Counted from the first letter of the stretch, positions 35,325-46,964 are shown. The stretch is DNA of 64,000 nt from Cristatella mucedo (GCA_009760855.2 WPIO01000107.1:1059001-1123000), one strand, 5' to 3'. Numbers and translations are program-made. The notes: generated from the letters alone by a model not told the origin.

Positions 35325-38285
35325 CCGGCGGCTGCATTAGCTACGCCGGCGGCTAGTAACCTACTTGTTAGTTATGGTCGTCAGCAGCTGCTATCGCTTC
35401 GTCATCGTATATCAAATGCATTCCTAGATATTATTGTTGTTGCTAAGATTCATGAACTATGCATTAACAAAAGGAAAGCACCCCGTAGCCGCCGCGGTGG
35501 CCGGAACCGCCAGCTTAGACGCTGCTCGTTTGGTATTCCTAGCATTGTCTCGAACCGCTTAGCACGCTCCCCCGCATGCGTCACTGTTAAAGACGCTACT
35601 CCATCTGGTTTCACGTTCTTTCACATCCCTAGATCAATCAAAACTGGAGGTGGAGTTGCTATGATCGTGCGCTCGAAATTCAACTTCAAGCCATTTGCGG
35701 TACCCTCGAAGCAGTCTTTTGAATCAATTGTCCTGGTCTCACCCGAAAACAAGCTACCGATAGTGGCAGTAGTCTATCGCCCACCAGGTACCAAATCCTC
35801 CTTTATCTCAGATTTCTCCGATCTCATTTCGATTCTGTGTGCAAGAAATCGATCCTTCCTCGTTATGGGTGATTTCAACGTTCACTTTGATAACTTATCT
35901 GACGCTTTCAGCACCGAATTTCGTACATTGACAGACTCATTATCTCTTGTGGCTCATGTGCATGGCCCTATCCACATCATAGGTCACACACTCGACCAGA
36001 TTTTCTCATATAACTGCACTTTGTCATCACCAGTTATCACCAAATCCTGCTTATCTGACCACATGCAGATCTCATTCGATCTACAGTGAGTGCCCACATT
36101 CTCCTCTAAAATAACCTGTGAATCGCGAAACCTCAAAACCCTTGACATCGATGCTGTCCGTGCGAGCATATGTGCTTCACCTTTGCTGCTCAGTCCTCCC
36201 TCCGATCTGTCATCACTGGTAGATTGCTACAACACGACACTAGCTGACACGCTCGACGAGTTTGCACCTTTTACAAAGCGCACTGTGCGCCCCCGCCCAG
36301 ACGGCCTATGGTTTACCACAGACATTAAACTAGCCAAGTCTACTGAACGAAAGCATGAAAAGGCATACAAAAGATCCGGACTAACTGTCCATCGACAGGC
36401 ATATGAAGACTAGTGTAGGTCGTACCAATCGATCCTAGCAAACGCTAAGTCTAGCTTCTATAGAAACATTGTTGAATCACAGATGCACAATCCAAAAATG
36501 CTGATGTCGACAATAAACCATCTCCTCAACCGTTCCCAGGTTAGCTCCTTACCTGATGATCCTTGTGATGATCTAGCCGATCGCTTCTCTCGATTCTTTG
36601 TGCAGAAGATAGACAAAATCAGGGAATCCATCCCTGCGATGACAACCTTCCCACTAGAATGCTGTTCCTCGGTTCCTGGCTGCGCCTCAATGTCTGCATT
36701 TAAACAGGTCACTAGTGATGTAGTCCTAAAGCTCGTATCTCAATCAAAGAAGACAACAAGTCCACTGGACCCTATTCCCACTGTCCTGCTCCTACATTGC
36801 ATTGATCTGCTGCTGCCATGCATAACCAACATCATTAATATGTCATTAGCCTCAGGTCAGGTCCCTCCACCTTTCAAAAAAGCTGTAGTCAGGCCACTTC
36901 TCAAGAAAGCTACACTAGGCCAAGAGAACTTAAGCAACTACCGCCCAGTCTCCCTTCTACCATTCCTATCGAAGACACTGGAACGGGTCGTGGCAGACCA
37001 GCTGAACTCGTATATCGAAACCTCACACCTTGCTAGTAAGTTCCAGTCTGGCTTTAGAGCTAATCACTCCACAGAGTCAGCATTGCTTCGGGTATACAAC
37101 GACCTACTTAGGAATGCAGACATGGGTAGAGTGTCTCTTCTTGTTTTGCTCGATCTTTCGGCAGCTTTTGATACCATCGATCACAAAGTACTTCTAGAGC
37201 GCCTCTCATCTCGCCTGGGCATCACTGGCACTGCTCTGCAGTGGTTCAGGTCCTATCTCAGTGGGAGACTCCAGATTGTTGACGTGAATGGACAAAGATC
37301 ATCTGAAGTACCTCTAAAATATGGAGTACCTCAGGGCTCTGTGCTAGGTCCGGTCCTTTTCACCGTTTATACTCTCCCTCTCGCTGATGTGATTGCCAAG
37401 CACAATCTAGGCTTTCACTTCTATGCGGATGACACTCAGTTGTACCTTTGCTTTGATCCCTCCCAGCCTTCGAGTACCTCAAATTCTCTCAACTCACTTG
37501 CTGCATGCATAGATGACATCCGATCATGGATGGCAGCAAATTTTCTAAAACTAAACGATGATAAAACTAACTTACTAGTTATGGGCAAACCTAGTGTGAT
37601 TCAGAAATTGGAAAGGCTGACTTTCAAAATTGGCTCTGCCAGCATATTTCCAGTTGCATCAGCTCAAAATCTAGGTGTCATATTCCAAAGCGACCTCTCG
37701 TTAGACGACCACATCAGCTCCACAGTCAAATCAGCCTATTTTCAGCTTCATAACATTGCTAAAATTAGGGCCTGTTTAGATAAGGATACCATGTCCAAGT
37801 TGGTCCATGCATTCGTGACATCCCGTCTCGACTTCTGCAACTCACTGCTTACTGGCCTACCAGCATGTGCGATCAGGCGATTGCAGCTGGTGCAAAACTG
37901 TGCAGCTAGGCTTGTCTGTCGTGAGCGTCGCAGTTGCCACATTACTCCACTTCTCGCCGACCTGCACTGGTTACCAGTCAAGCAACGGATTGACTTCAAG
38001 GTTTAGTCGCTCACTTTTAGGTCTCTTCATTCTATGGCTCCAGCCTATCTTTCAGAGATACTACCCCATCAGGCAAAGCATCGTACCACTCGCTTTTCGG
38101 AATCCAACAGTCTAGAAATACCTCGTACAAACCTTAAATCCTTTGGAGACCGTGCATTTAGCTCGTATGCTCCCACAGCCTGGAACTCCCTCCCGACCTG
38201 CATCAGAACATCCCCTGACCTGACCACATTTAAAAGAAACTTAAAAACATACCTATTTAGGACAGCATTTAGTGGGTCCTTGTGA
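35325..38285 (+). pseudogene. LINE A EN-RT polyprotein with three in-frame stops
   Basis: Domains in order: N-terminal region (RQQLLSLRHR segment near 35,385); EN core with YRPPGT, MGDFNVHFDN and CLSDHMQISFD (35,661-36,089) but without the Asn and Glu motifs, deleted upstream; linker; RT (36,483-38,006) with NYRPVSLLPFLS, LLDLSAAFDTIDHK, GVPQGSVLGPVLF, FHFYADDTQLYLCF and LKLNDDKT, all catalytic motifs intact; C-terminal region with RLVCRERRSCH and WLPVK; last block 38,034-38,285. Stops are TGA at 36,087, TAG at 36,411 and TAG at 38,004. Homologous copies carry sense codons at these sites. No firm start codon is visible; the frame is open upstream of 35,325. Confidence 0.88.
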
Positions 38286-38299
38286 TTCTTCCTCGATGT

Positions 38300-38385
38300 G
38301 CTTATGCGTGCTGACACTGTTCATGCTGCCAGTAACCACATTTGCATGCTGACCCAGTGCATGTAACCCCTAACCATGTTATTCA
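38300..38385 (+). repeat. Duplicated unit in the LINE A 3' UTR
   Basis: Two adjacent units of about 38 bp, each with TGCTGAC, then (C)TGT/GTGCATG-like, then CTAACCA-like endings. The duplication is present in most family A copies of the window, so it is a feature of the family rather than of this insertion. Confidence 0.7.
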
Positions 38386-38446
38386 TTTTGTTTGTTTTTC
38401 AAGCATAATTTTACTTACTATTCTATTGCGTATCACTTTGCAGCAA

Positions 38447-38502
38447 ATGTAAAGCGCCTAGAAAGAGATTAAGTTCTCTGAGGGCGCTTTATCAAGTGCA
38501 AT
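38447..38502 (+). promoter_or_regulatory. LINE A 3' tail hairpin (RT recognition candidate)
   Basis: AAAGCGCC pairs with GGCGCTTT (8 bp), and inside it AGAGA pairs with TCTCT around TTAAGT. It is followed by ATCAAGTGCA and the ATT repeat. In related L2-type LINEs a 3' stem-loop is the known RT binding site. The same hairpin ends the SINEs here. Confidence 0.75.
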
Positions 38503-38528
38503 ATTATTATTATTATTATTATTACAAA

Positions 38529-38879
38529 TTTCTGATATCTGTTTGTGAAGCAGGTCATCTTCATCTGCACCCAGACTGAAACAACCGCAGCACACCAACC
38601 CAACAGCTTCCCCATTTTCACCGATGCAGTGAACGTGACACTGAGAAGTGCTCTTAACAAGCATGATCCCATTCATTCTATCCGTGTATTGAGTCGTGGG
38701 TAATCCTTTCAATTTACAAAAAACTTAAAAAGATGTGCCGTGTCAAGCTCAAGCTTGATTTTCGTTTTAATATGTTGGGGTCTGATGCAGATATAGTCAA
38801 TTGTAAAGACTTCCTTTAAGTTTACCCGGAAGCTTAAAACACACAGAGCTTCTTTTTACTCAAAAACTGAATTCCTTCC
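38529..38879. other. No gene seen
   Basis: Unassigned; not part of either LINE family as far as I can see. Confidence 0.4.
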
Positions 38880-40620
38880 AGTCAGACCCGAAATAGATTA
38901 ACAAGAAAGTAAAAGATTTACTGGCCTGTGCTGAGAGGTCTGACACCCCAGATATTAAATGCTCAGCTGAAACGTTTTCAGCCTTTTTAATGAAAAAATT
39001 GTGCACATTCTTGCCTTAATAAATCCCTCTCCATGTAAAGCAATGGTAGAATTGCAACCTGTGACCTTCCTTAAAGGTTTTCCAAGGTTTCTACATGCGA
39101 CGTGGCTACCATTATAAGATCTAGTAAAACGAGCTCGACTCCTGAAAATTGCATGCCCCCACTGTATATTTCACTGGCAGACCAACTTAGCACTGCCATA
39201 GCCGAGAACGTTAATGCATCTTTGGAAATAGCGGTCCCACTAGTCCTTCAAATCGGCAATCGTTAGATCGAAACTGAAAAATCCTAAATTAGATCCAGAG
39301 GTCCTTGCAAACTATTGCCCGGTTTCCCGCCTTCTTTTTTGTAAAATATTCTTGAAATAATTATCACTAAACTGCTGGCTGCACTTATTGAAAGAATTAA
39401 ATGTCAGAAACATCGAAATATGGATTCAAGCGGCAATACTTCACTAAAACTGCTCACCTCCGTTATCACAATAACATTCTATACGACAACGATGACAGGG
39501 ATGTCACTGCCCTGGCTCTGCTAGATCTGTTATCAGCATTCGACAACGTTGATCCTCATTTCGTGCTTGAACGATTGAGAACAACGATCGGTCTAGCAGA
39601 CGAGGCACTGGCAGGTTTAAATCAAACTTGTCTGACCGTGTTCAATCCGTGTCGAATGGAGGTCAGGTCTCACCCGCGAGACTGGTCACCTGTAAAGTCA
39701 CTCAAGGATCCGTCCTTGGTCCCTTCCAGTTCTTCATTACATTCGACCTCTGGGAAAAGTGAATAAGGCTCATAGAATAGGATACCATTTTTATTCAGGC
39801 GATTCTTAGCTATATTTTTTTATTAAAACAGTTGCAATCTGCTGCGGCACCTGATGAACTGAGTGCTTGCCTTGCCGACTTTAAATCCTGGATGTCGGAA
39901 AATTTCTTGAAACTAAATAACTATAAAACCAAACTGCTGCACATAAGAAAACCTTTAGCGTGTGGCTGAAATAAAAGGCTTTTCTCTTCTAGTAGGTGAG
40001 ACTATTGTGCGACCGCCGCCACTTGTTCGAAATTTAGGTTTCGTTTTCGACAGCTGTCAAATTTTTAAAAGCTTCATTCAAAAGACTGATTTTACAGCCA
40101 TCCATCACGTCGGATCTCTATCTAAGGTAAGGAGCTGTCTTTCACAGTGGCTTGTAAAAAGTTTAGCTGGCTCCTTAGTTCTGACTCAGCTTGATTTTCA
40201 TAATTCCTTTTTTAATGGGCTATAAAAGAAAGCGATACACTGCAGCTGACTATGAATATGGCCGCAAGGCTAGTCTTCAAGTCCCAGATGTTCGAGCACG
40301 TGTGTCCTTTGCTAAAAGAGCTGTGATTAATGCCGGTTTCGCAATGGATGCAGAGCAAAGATCTTAAGCTGACTGCAGACGCCCGCTAAGGCTTGGCTCC
40401 TCCGTACCCAGCTGAACTGTTGCACCAGTTTCAGCCTCTCCTCGCCCTCAGGTCCTGTGTAGACAATAAATGAGCTGCTCTATTCCTTTGCTTATAAACC
40501 ATTGGCGACATAGGCTTTAGCTCTGCAGGTCCTAAACTGCGAAACTTCCACAATGCTGAGGCAACGACAACTACTTTCCTGATGCCGACTATGGCGTCTC
40601 TTTGTTGCGTAAGATATATG
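38880..40620 (+). mobile_element. LINE B, 5'-truncated, decayed
   Basis: Linker (ETFSAFLMKKL-like), RT fingers, then open frame 39,401-39,766 with LALLDLLSAFDNVD (motif A, altered) and the RSHPRDWSPV region where motif B has slipped out of frame, then the NFLKLNNYKTKLL segment, the 39,962-40,225 frame with PLVRNLGFVFDSC, and the 3' end to GATGCCGACTATGGC. It supplies the intact order used to interpret the twin-primed copy. Confidence 0.78.
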
Positions 40621-40624
40621 TACT

Positions 40625-40690
40625 ATATAATTCAATTTCATTGTGCTCCAAGCAATCTTAGTCTCTATTTAGACCAAAAATTGCAACCAG
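40625..40690 (-). mobile_element. SINE tail remnant
   Basis: TTCAATTTCATTGTGCTCC, then AATCTTAGTCTCTATTTAGAC, is a decayed reversed SINE tail between two LINE B pieces. Confidence 0.5.
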
Positions 40691-40694
40691 GCAA

Positions 40695-41245
40695 CTGCAA
40701 GTAGCTATGAAAATGGCTGCGCTCTGAGTTTTCAAGTCCTAGAGGTTTGACTCACTTCTCCTTTGCTAAAATGGCTAGTACAGCTGCCGGTTCATCAACG
40801 AATAAAGTAATGTATATCCAGCTGTAGCTCTACAAAGCCATACAAACTAATCAGATACAGAGTAAAGTTCAAAAGCTGACCCACAAAGCCAGCCACGGCT
40901 AGGCTCTTCCATACTTAGCTGAACGGCTGCATCAATTTCAGCCTCCTTGTGCTTACCTATCCTAAATGGACAATTAATTAGCAGTTCCATTTCACCGCTT
41001 AGAGACCTCTGTCGACAGAAGCTTTAGCTCGGCAAGTCCGAGGCTATTGAACTAGCTTTCTCAATTCATACGGAACAACTAATCTACTGCTGCGTACTGT
41101 GGCTCATTCTTTTCAGCTGTCCTTAGCTGCTACTTCCATGCTACTAACTTTCTCAACTGCTCTCCTGACTCTGCATTTTGTTGGCTACCAAATTAGTACC
41201 GAAAGCAAATTAGGCTGTCTTGAGGCCGGCTTTAATAGAGGCGTT
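40695..41245 (+). mobile_element. LINE B 3'-end fragment
   Basis: It begins at the ATGGCTGCGCTCTGAGTTTT segment (the region following the RT), passes AAGCTGACCCACAAAGCC and CTACTAACTTTCTCAACTGC, and ends near TTGGCTACCAAATTAGTACC. Confidence 0.75.
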
Positions 41246-42965
41246 TAATGTACTTGGTTTCAAGAGAAAATTTTCAAAAGAATTGGGGACTGCATAGTGC
41301 AGTAGCACTCCACTAAAGAACAGATCTGATTGAGCATTTAAAAATTGTGGCAAGGAAAAATCTTTTAATTGTCCTGATTTAATATCGCTACTTTTCAGGC
41401 TTAAAGATACAAAGAAAATCCTTTAAACTGAAGCAGATAGCGATCTGAGTGTAGTCAGAGGGGTGCATTAACTAAAGTAAAAATAATTTCTTGCAATTTC
41501 ATTACCAGGAAAGTACAAGCACCTTAGCTTAATCATACTTGCACTAAATTGCACTGAATTGTTAAAATTTCGTTTTTTAAACGAGCATCAAATAATAATA
41601 GTTTCCATTTTTGTAATATATTACCTTAAATTAAATTTAAACGAACTATTCGTAAAAGGATACAAAACAAACTGGTTTGGTTCCGGGCTTCCTCCGGTTG
41701 TGAATTCCGTGAACGTGGCACGTCAAAGATTATATGGTCGCTTGGCCAGTATTGCTAATGACGAGAGTCATTTCTGCGGCTTTCTGCACAGCAACTTTCC
41801 TACTGTTATATTGCTTTCAAGCCACAATTCAATAACAAAGTGAGGTCCACAAGATTCTGTCATGAAGAAAGCATTAAAGTTTGAACACCCGGACATTGTC
41901 TTACTGGGAGTGAGCTATCTTGAATGTACTTTGCTGATAATCACTAAGCTGTAGAATGCTTTTGAATTGCTTCTAAATTTACTTAAGTTGCTATGTAATC
42001 AGTTTATGATTACTATTGTTGTTTGGCTCAGTTTTGTGGTTGTGGTACGGTAGTTGTTCGTGCATTGGCACTGCCGATTTCCAATCGCACTAGGCAAAGG
42101 TATATACAAATGCATTGATTGTAAGTGGAGAATCAAAGTGCATCACATACTTAGTGCCTTTTCTATTTGCAGTTATTTTCTTTCGCAACGTATATTCTAG
42201 ATCATCCCAAAATAAAAAACCGAGTGATTTGTAAGACTTGTTTTAGTGTGGATATCCCAATACCTAACCTATGCTCTGATATCTAATTTGCATTTTAGAA
42301 CACGATAACATTTCAATTATTTTACGGATCATATTAAAAATATGTGATTTTTATTTTTATTCAAACTTTTTAATTAAATCAAACTTGTGTTGACTTCACG
42401 CTTTGCTCTGCAAGATGGCAATTCGAGAATGGAATTTCAGACTCTAAACGAAGATTGTTTACAGCAAATATATTTTTAGCGGCTCAGCACTATTTCTATA
42501 TTGATTAGTCCGCAAACAATTTTTACTTATATACGATTCTGTTAAAAGAAATCTTAATAACAATGGTCAGGAATAATTAAAAACCGTGATTTTAGCAACC
42601 TTGAATGGTAGAGCCCAGTTCGCCAATTAGTTTTTGACACTTCTCGTAGACCCCAGCAATTCATACGCTCCATCTGGGAAAATATCTGTTGTGTTAAACT
42701 TAGAGCCGAATCAACTTTTCAATTTACGTTTAGGTCAAACATTCACAACTTTCAAAACCTAAACCAGTTTTCATTAAGCATGGTGAGGTTTTCATCGCTC
42801 TAGAACTTTCTTTTAAGTCAACTTTATTTTCTTCGTCGAGATAGCTAAGATTAAACCTTTCCGACTCCAATACCAAAAACCGACGACTAGCTTTTCAGCA
42901 GGTTTATGCCGAAAGCCCGATGATTCGCATTTGGCTTCATCTTTGCAGAATTCTACGTATTAGTT

Positions 42966-43025
42966 GTGTGTGTGTGTGTGTCTGTGTGTGTGTGTATTTG
43001 TGTGTATTTGTGTGTGTGTGTGTTT
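42966..43025. repeat. (GT)n microsatellite, copy 1
   Basis: Interrupted GT tract of about 60 bp at the position equivalent to 52,277-52,420 in copy 2. Confidence 0.95.
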
Positions 43026-43074
43026 CTCCATCTGAAATTAAACAAAGCCATTAAGACAAAGTAGGTGTTACGCT

Positions 43075-43350
43075 TTAGAGTTTAGTAAAGCGCACTCATA
43101 GCCTAAGTGGCTTGCGGTACATATTCGGTAGCTGACAGAAATTGTCTCACACAAAAACAGAAAGTCGAAATCGTAATGGTGCCAGGAGAGTATTTGAGTT
43201 TAATAGTAGCGTTGAAGCAGCAGCTCAGTACTGTTGAAAAGGACGAGCCATAGTCGGCCGCAGGAGGGTAGTGGTAGCTGCTTAAGAACTGTGAAAGTGA
43301 TTTCCACTGTCTAGGACCTGAAAAGCTAAAGCTTCTGTCGCCAACAATCT
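43075..43350 (-). mobile_element. LINE B 3'-end fragment (in duplication copy 1)
   Basis: The minus strand carries the family B C-terminal segment around TTCCAC/GAATTC and the GCTACCGAATATGTACCGC-type end. It was present before the duplication, since copy 2 has it at 52,430-52,790. Confidence 0.75.
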
Positions 43351-44104
43351 TCGGTTGATTTCCTGTGTAACCATAATTGTATTACCAAATACTAACGTAT
43401 TTTATTTACATATCAAAAAAGAAACTGCAGTGATAACATTAAGTTTCTTTGGAAGAACAATTGACTGTAACTTCTTCGAAAACTCAAGTCTCTTTAGGAT
43501 AAATGCAAGTTTCCTATTATTATTGATGTTATCGTTACTAAATAAGAACTCTGCTGTACTTAATTGAAGTGTACAACCATCAATTTTAATGGCTTGCATT
43601 TTTTTAAGTTGACATAGCTGTGGCAATCCGGATGCGTTGCTGCATGAGAGAGCAAACTCCAATAAAGGATTTCATCATAGCTGATAGAGACTAAACTCTA
43701 AAGTTTTTAATATCTCAAATCTCTGCCTGGGTAACTTTTGATTCAGCCTATCTTGCTATGCTCAATGAGAAGGTCACGGGACGCAAATGACATATTATGG
43801 AAAAAGGTTAAAATTCACATTTATTGACTCACATTCAACATGCGTCAGAATATTAATCCTCAAAAACCTGCGATTTGCACATGTCTTCATGGATCTGCGA
43901 TAGAAAATACTTAGAAATAAAATATATCGTATCCGTGAGATTAAAAAGCAAATCAGTATAGTTTGAAGGTTTTCAGATGACAGCTTAATATCGAGAAAGC
44001 TAGTATCTAAGCTGCTAAGGAATCAATGAAATTTGAGCAGAAACAATTCTTTGCTGAATTTGGACTAAGCTATCCCTAATGGATACGCTTGTATGTCTTC
44101 ATTA

Positions 44105-44283
44105 CTACGTGCAGTAATTGGTAGAGCTGCACGTAATTATAGCATCCGGCTTCACTTCTTCGATTGTGTACATCAGGTTTGACTTTGAAAAGAAGCAGGT
44201 AATTCCACTGTAGCCGTGGCACGGTCCGTACCATATTCCGATATAATGAGTTCCCGAAGATATTCCATAGCACACACCCTCCA
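44105..44283 (-). CDS. CTHRC1-like terminal exon, copy 1
   Basis: The exon opens after AATTTTTTAATTTTAG (acceptor) and encodes the end of a CTHRC1-type C-terminal domain: EGVCYGISSG, then IGIWYGPCHGY, SNLMYTIEEV and a tail with two further Cys before TAG. From memory the human protein has the counterparts EGLC.GI.AG, the IWVG.C segment and the IIEEL ending, so this exon completes that domain. It needs one base from the preceding exon, which fits 58,735-58,939. The family is secreted and acts outside the cell in matrix and Wnt/planar-polarity contexts. The C-terminal extension of about 12 residues is longer than in the human protein as I recall it. A possible AATAAA lies at 43,820-43,825 on this strand. 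A spurious frame reading MLWNIFGNSL overlaps. Confidence 0.8.
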
Positions 44284-45336
44284 CTAAAATTAAAAAATTT
44301 TACGTATATTAAAAAAGTTATGAGCGTATTAAAATCTATACAGAACTTTTGTCTTTAGTCACATACAATCACAGTTGCATAAATATAACCAAAATAATGC
44401 TTTTCTACTATATGACCAGTATATTTAACGTACTTTTGAAAACCTAAATATTTGATCCTAAGTAAACAAGTAAAATAGTAGTAACTATTTCATCTAATGA
44501 GGAATTTAAGTTCACGGAATCGTCCTAGAAAATTAAAATTTCATCGAAAAATAAAGCTTTCGGGTAGGCTTTCCTACCCGTAGCATAATCTGCATTAGTA
44601 AGGTCTGTTTAGATCGTTTCAGCATTCCTATATGGAATCTTGTTATTAAGCCCGAGAATTATTGAGCTGTTGCAGTCATTACGAAGCTATAATTTTTAGT
44701 AAGTTAAATGTTTTGTGAGCCAAGTTAACCGGCGCACGTACGGTTTTCGACATCGCAAATAGAAAACTAAGCTTTTAGTCGGTCCCTGTGAAAGTTTGAC
44801 TAACGGATACAGCATGTATTTTCACCCAATGCACGTTGCAAAGGGTCAAGGTGCAGCGCCTCTCTTTAAATGTAATTCTCTTTTTTGATCACCCATCATT
44901 CATTATTGCTTACAAAAGATTATTATTTCCATGAAAATTTGTTCTGCTGACAAAGATCCTTAGCTCTGTCTTGTCATGCTAATTGCTAGATCCGTGTTAC
45001 TATGCAAAAATAGCACCCTAATCATTTCTCTAGCCCTGAAACAAATGGCATGGCATTTTATTCCATTGGGTAGTAGACTGAAACGGAATTATTTTGATTC
45101 GATTACTCTGGTATTACATAGTTAGCCTGACAAACGTCAACACAGTTGGTTAGTAGATCAAGCGTTTTGGGCATCCCATTTAGATTATTGTACTTCCCTT
45201 AATTCAGGAGTTCTCACCTGTTACGGTAATTGGCTGATGCGGATGCGAAACTCGGCATCTCGTTTGGTCTATTATTAATGGAGCAGCTTCTACGTCCTGC
45301 TATCTTCGTCTGAATTGCACTGGCTCCACATTTAGC

Positions 45337-45690
45337 GTGGATACAGTTGCAACATATCCCTTTGGTGTGCAGGTGATAGCACTATCTTGCACCAGCCAAC
45401 CTATTCAACCCACTTGCTCTGCTCCTGAGAGCACTTGCACCGCCAGCTCTTTATCGTTCAGTCGTCGAGCCGTGGCTTGCAATGGGTTCGGGCCTGGAAC
45501 TCGTGTGAACGGAATGTCTGCAACGAGCTTCCAGCCGTCGTCGCTGCTGCGATTCGGCATCTTGTAATGCTCAGCTGCATACACGGCTGCTTCGATGAGC
45601 TTATACTTGACTCCTGTGTCAACTGTGTCAACTGTGCACACCTGCACTTGTCGTCCGTAAGCATCAGCTTCAAATCTGACCATATTTGAG
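45337..45690 (-). other. Conserved block with 92-codon open frame, copy 1
   Basis: The minus frame 45,405-45,683 reads EADAYGRQVQVCTVDTVDTG, KYKLIEAAVYAAEHYKM, DDGWKLVADIPFTRVPGPNP and LNDKELAVQVLSGAEQ: protein-like composition and no low complexity. I do not recognise the family. The homologous block at 54,830-55,180 is over 90% alike but has +2 and +8 indels that break this frame. It could be an exon, an exon relic, or a non-coding element. It lies upstream of the terminal CTHRC1-like exon, between it and the 58.7-kb exon, on the same strand. Confidence 0.4.
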
Positions 45691-46535
45691 AGTTTCTAGC
45701 AACGACTGACAATGTTGTTATCTTACGTGTGCTTGATATGACTGACCTATCTCGTAAACTTCCCTGATTTTGTATGTTTCTTTGGTACGATAACGCCCGT
45801 GTTATTAGCTCTTGGTTAATGTTTATTTTGATAGAGAAATACTTGCTGTGTTAATCAAACCCAAAAACGTGTAAATATTAAAGTGGGAGCACCTTACTCC
45901 ACTGAACAAGCGAGGGAGGTAAAGAGTAAAACATGCAATCTAGTCAAGCTCCTCTGGTAAACTTTATTTACTACTCACCGACTTCTCTTCTCAGAGGCAG
46001 CTAATCCCTAATTCGGTAAATTGTCAGTCAATCTGTGCTCAGGGTAATTTCATGAACAATCTCTATAATTTGCACAATCTGTGTCGACTTTTCACCGTAT
46101 TTTGTTGTAGCTATAAAGAACCAAGAAAGAAAAAAGCTAAATGCGACGACGAGCCTTAGGAGACTTCTGATGCCTATTGCACAGTAGGCATTTGGCTTTA
46201 ACGGACTCAGAGACTAATTCTCTACTTTCAGATGCAAACAGAGCAAAAAAACAATTATTTTGGTGGTTATTGGTAAGCAAGAAAAATATATTGAGTATCA
46301 AATAGTGACCCAGCTACTCTTGAGAGTCAATTTAAAGGTAGTCATCTCATCCATTGAAGCCTGCTTGTAGCCCAGGATGTGCTGCCAGCTCCTAATACTG
46401 ACTTGGTGGGTTTCATTAAAAGTAATTAAATCATTTAATAATTCATTAACTGGAAGACTAAATTAAAAACTTGCTGTAGCCTGGCCAAGACGACTCGAGC
46501 CAAGACGAGAAGATCTGGCTTATGATAAATTTTCT

Positions 46536-46904
46536 TTTGTCATCCAACTTATATCCTTTCCGTGTGTTTTATACCTCTGTGCTCAGTTCCCCGTGTGGCG
46601 ACTCGTCATTGACACTATCTGTAGCTGTGTCTTATCAAGCCAAAGCCAGGCGAATTGTTATGACAATAAATGAGGCTTGAGCAAGTACCAAACGAAGTGA
46701 AACCAAACAGATCGAATGTCTAAGCAAGTCAGAGCAGCTGTATGAGCAGGAACCTCTGCATGCAATACTAATCCCGATGGTGACATTGCAGATGTGACGA
46801 CGACACAAAGAAAATTATCGTCACTCGCATGAACACATAGACAGCACAGCAGAAATAAGAGAGGTGAGCTTATTGGAAAAGCCTGTATGAATGAGTGTGC
46901 TCAT
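46536..46904. other. No gene seen
   Basis: Spacer between the duplication end and a microsatellite. Confidence 0.4.
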
Positions 46905-46923
46905 GTGTGTATGTGTGTGTGTG

Positions 46924-46964
<41 letters not shown>

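Larger units (their letters stand above)
35104..38528 (+). mobile_element. LINE family A, best-preserved copy
   Basis: It runs from the shared 5' UTR start to the hairpin and (ATT)n tail (38,503-38,525). One reading frame stays open from the N-terminal region to 38,285 except for three substitution stops. Compared with the copy at 76, a 186-bp in-frame segment after 35,587 is missing, together with a shorter gap near 35,520. It resembles L2/CR1 LINEs: single ORF, AP-like EN, RT, no RNase H seen, microsatellite 3' end. Low decay suggests this is the most recent family A insertion in the window. Confidence 0.92.
41265..46535. repeat. Segmental duplication, copy 1
   Basis: About 5.3 kb homologous to 50,740-56,050 in the same orientation and order. 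Anchors: GGTTCCGGGCTTCCTC (41,681 / 50,970), the GT microsatellite, a LINE B fragment, the CTHRC1-like terminal exon, the 45.3-45.7 kb conserved block and the final segment around GAAGATCTGG. Divergence is uneven. Confidence 0.9.

Noticed and set aside
43402-43662. Leucine-rich-repeat-like open frame (LPQLCQLKKMQAIKIDGC)
   Set aside because: A single LRR-like stretch; the counterpart in duplication copy 2 is full of changes, so no support for coding.
44076-44273. Minus frame starting MLWNIFGNSL
   Set aside because: It is in a different frame from the CTHRC1-like exon and has no start context or similarity; the exon frame ends at the TAG at 44,105-44,107.
44561-44580. Perfect 8-bp hairpin CGGGTAGG/CCTACCCG as regulatory element
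   Set aside because: Not conserved in the second duplicate (about 53,935-53,955), so probably chance.
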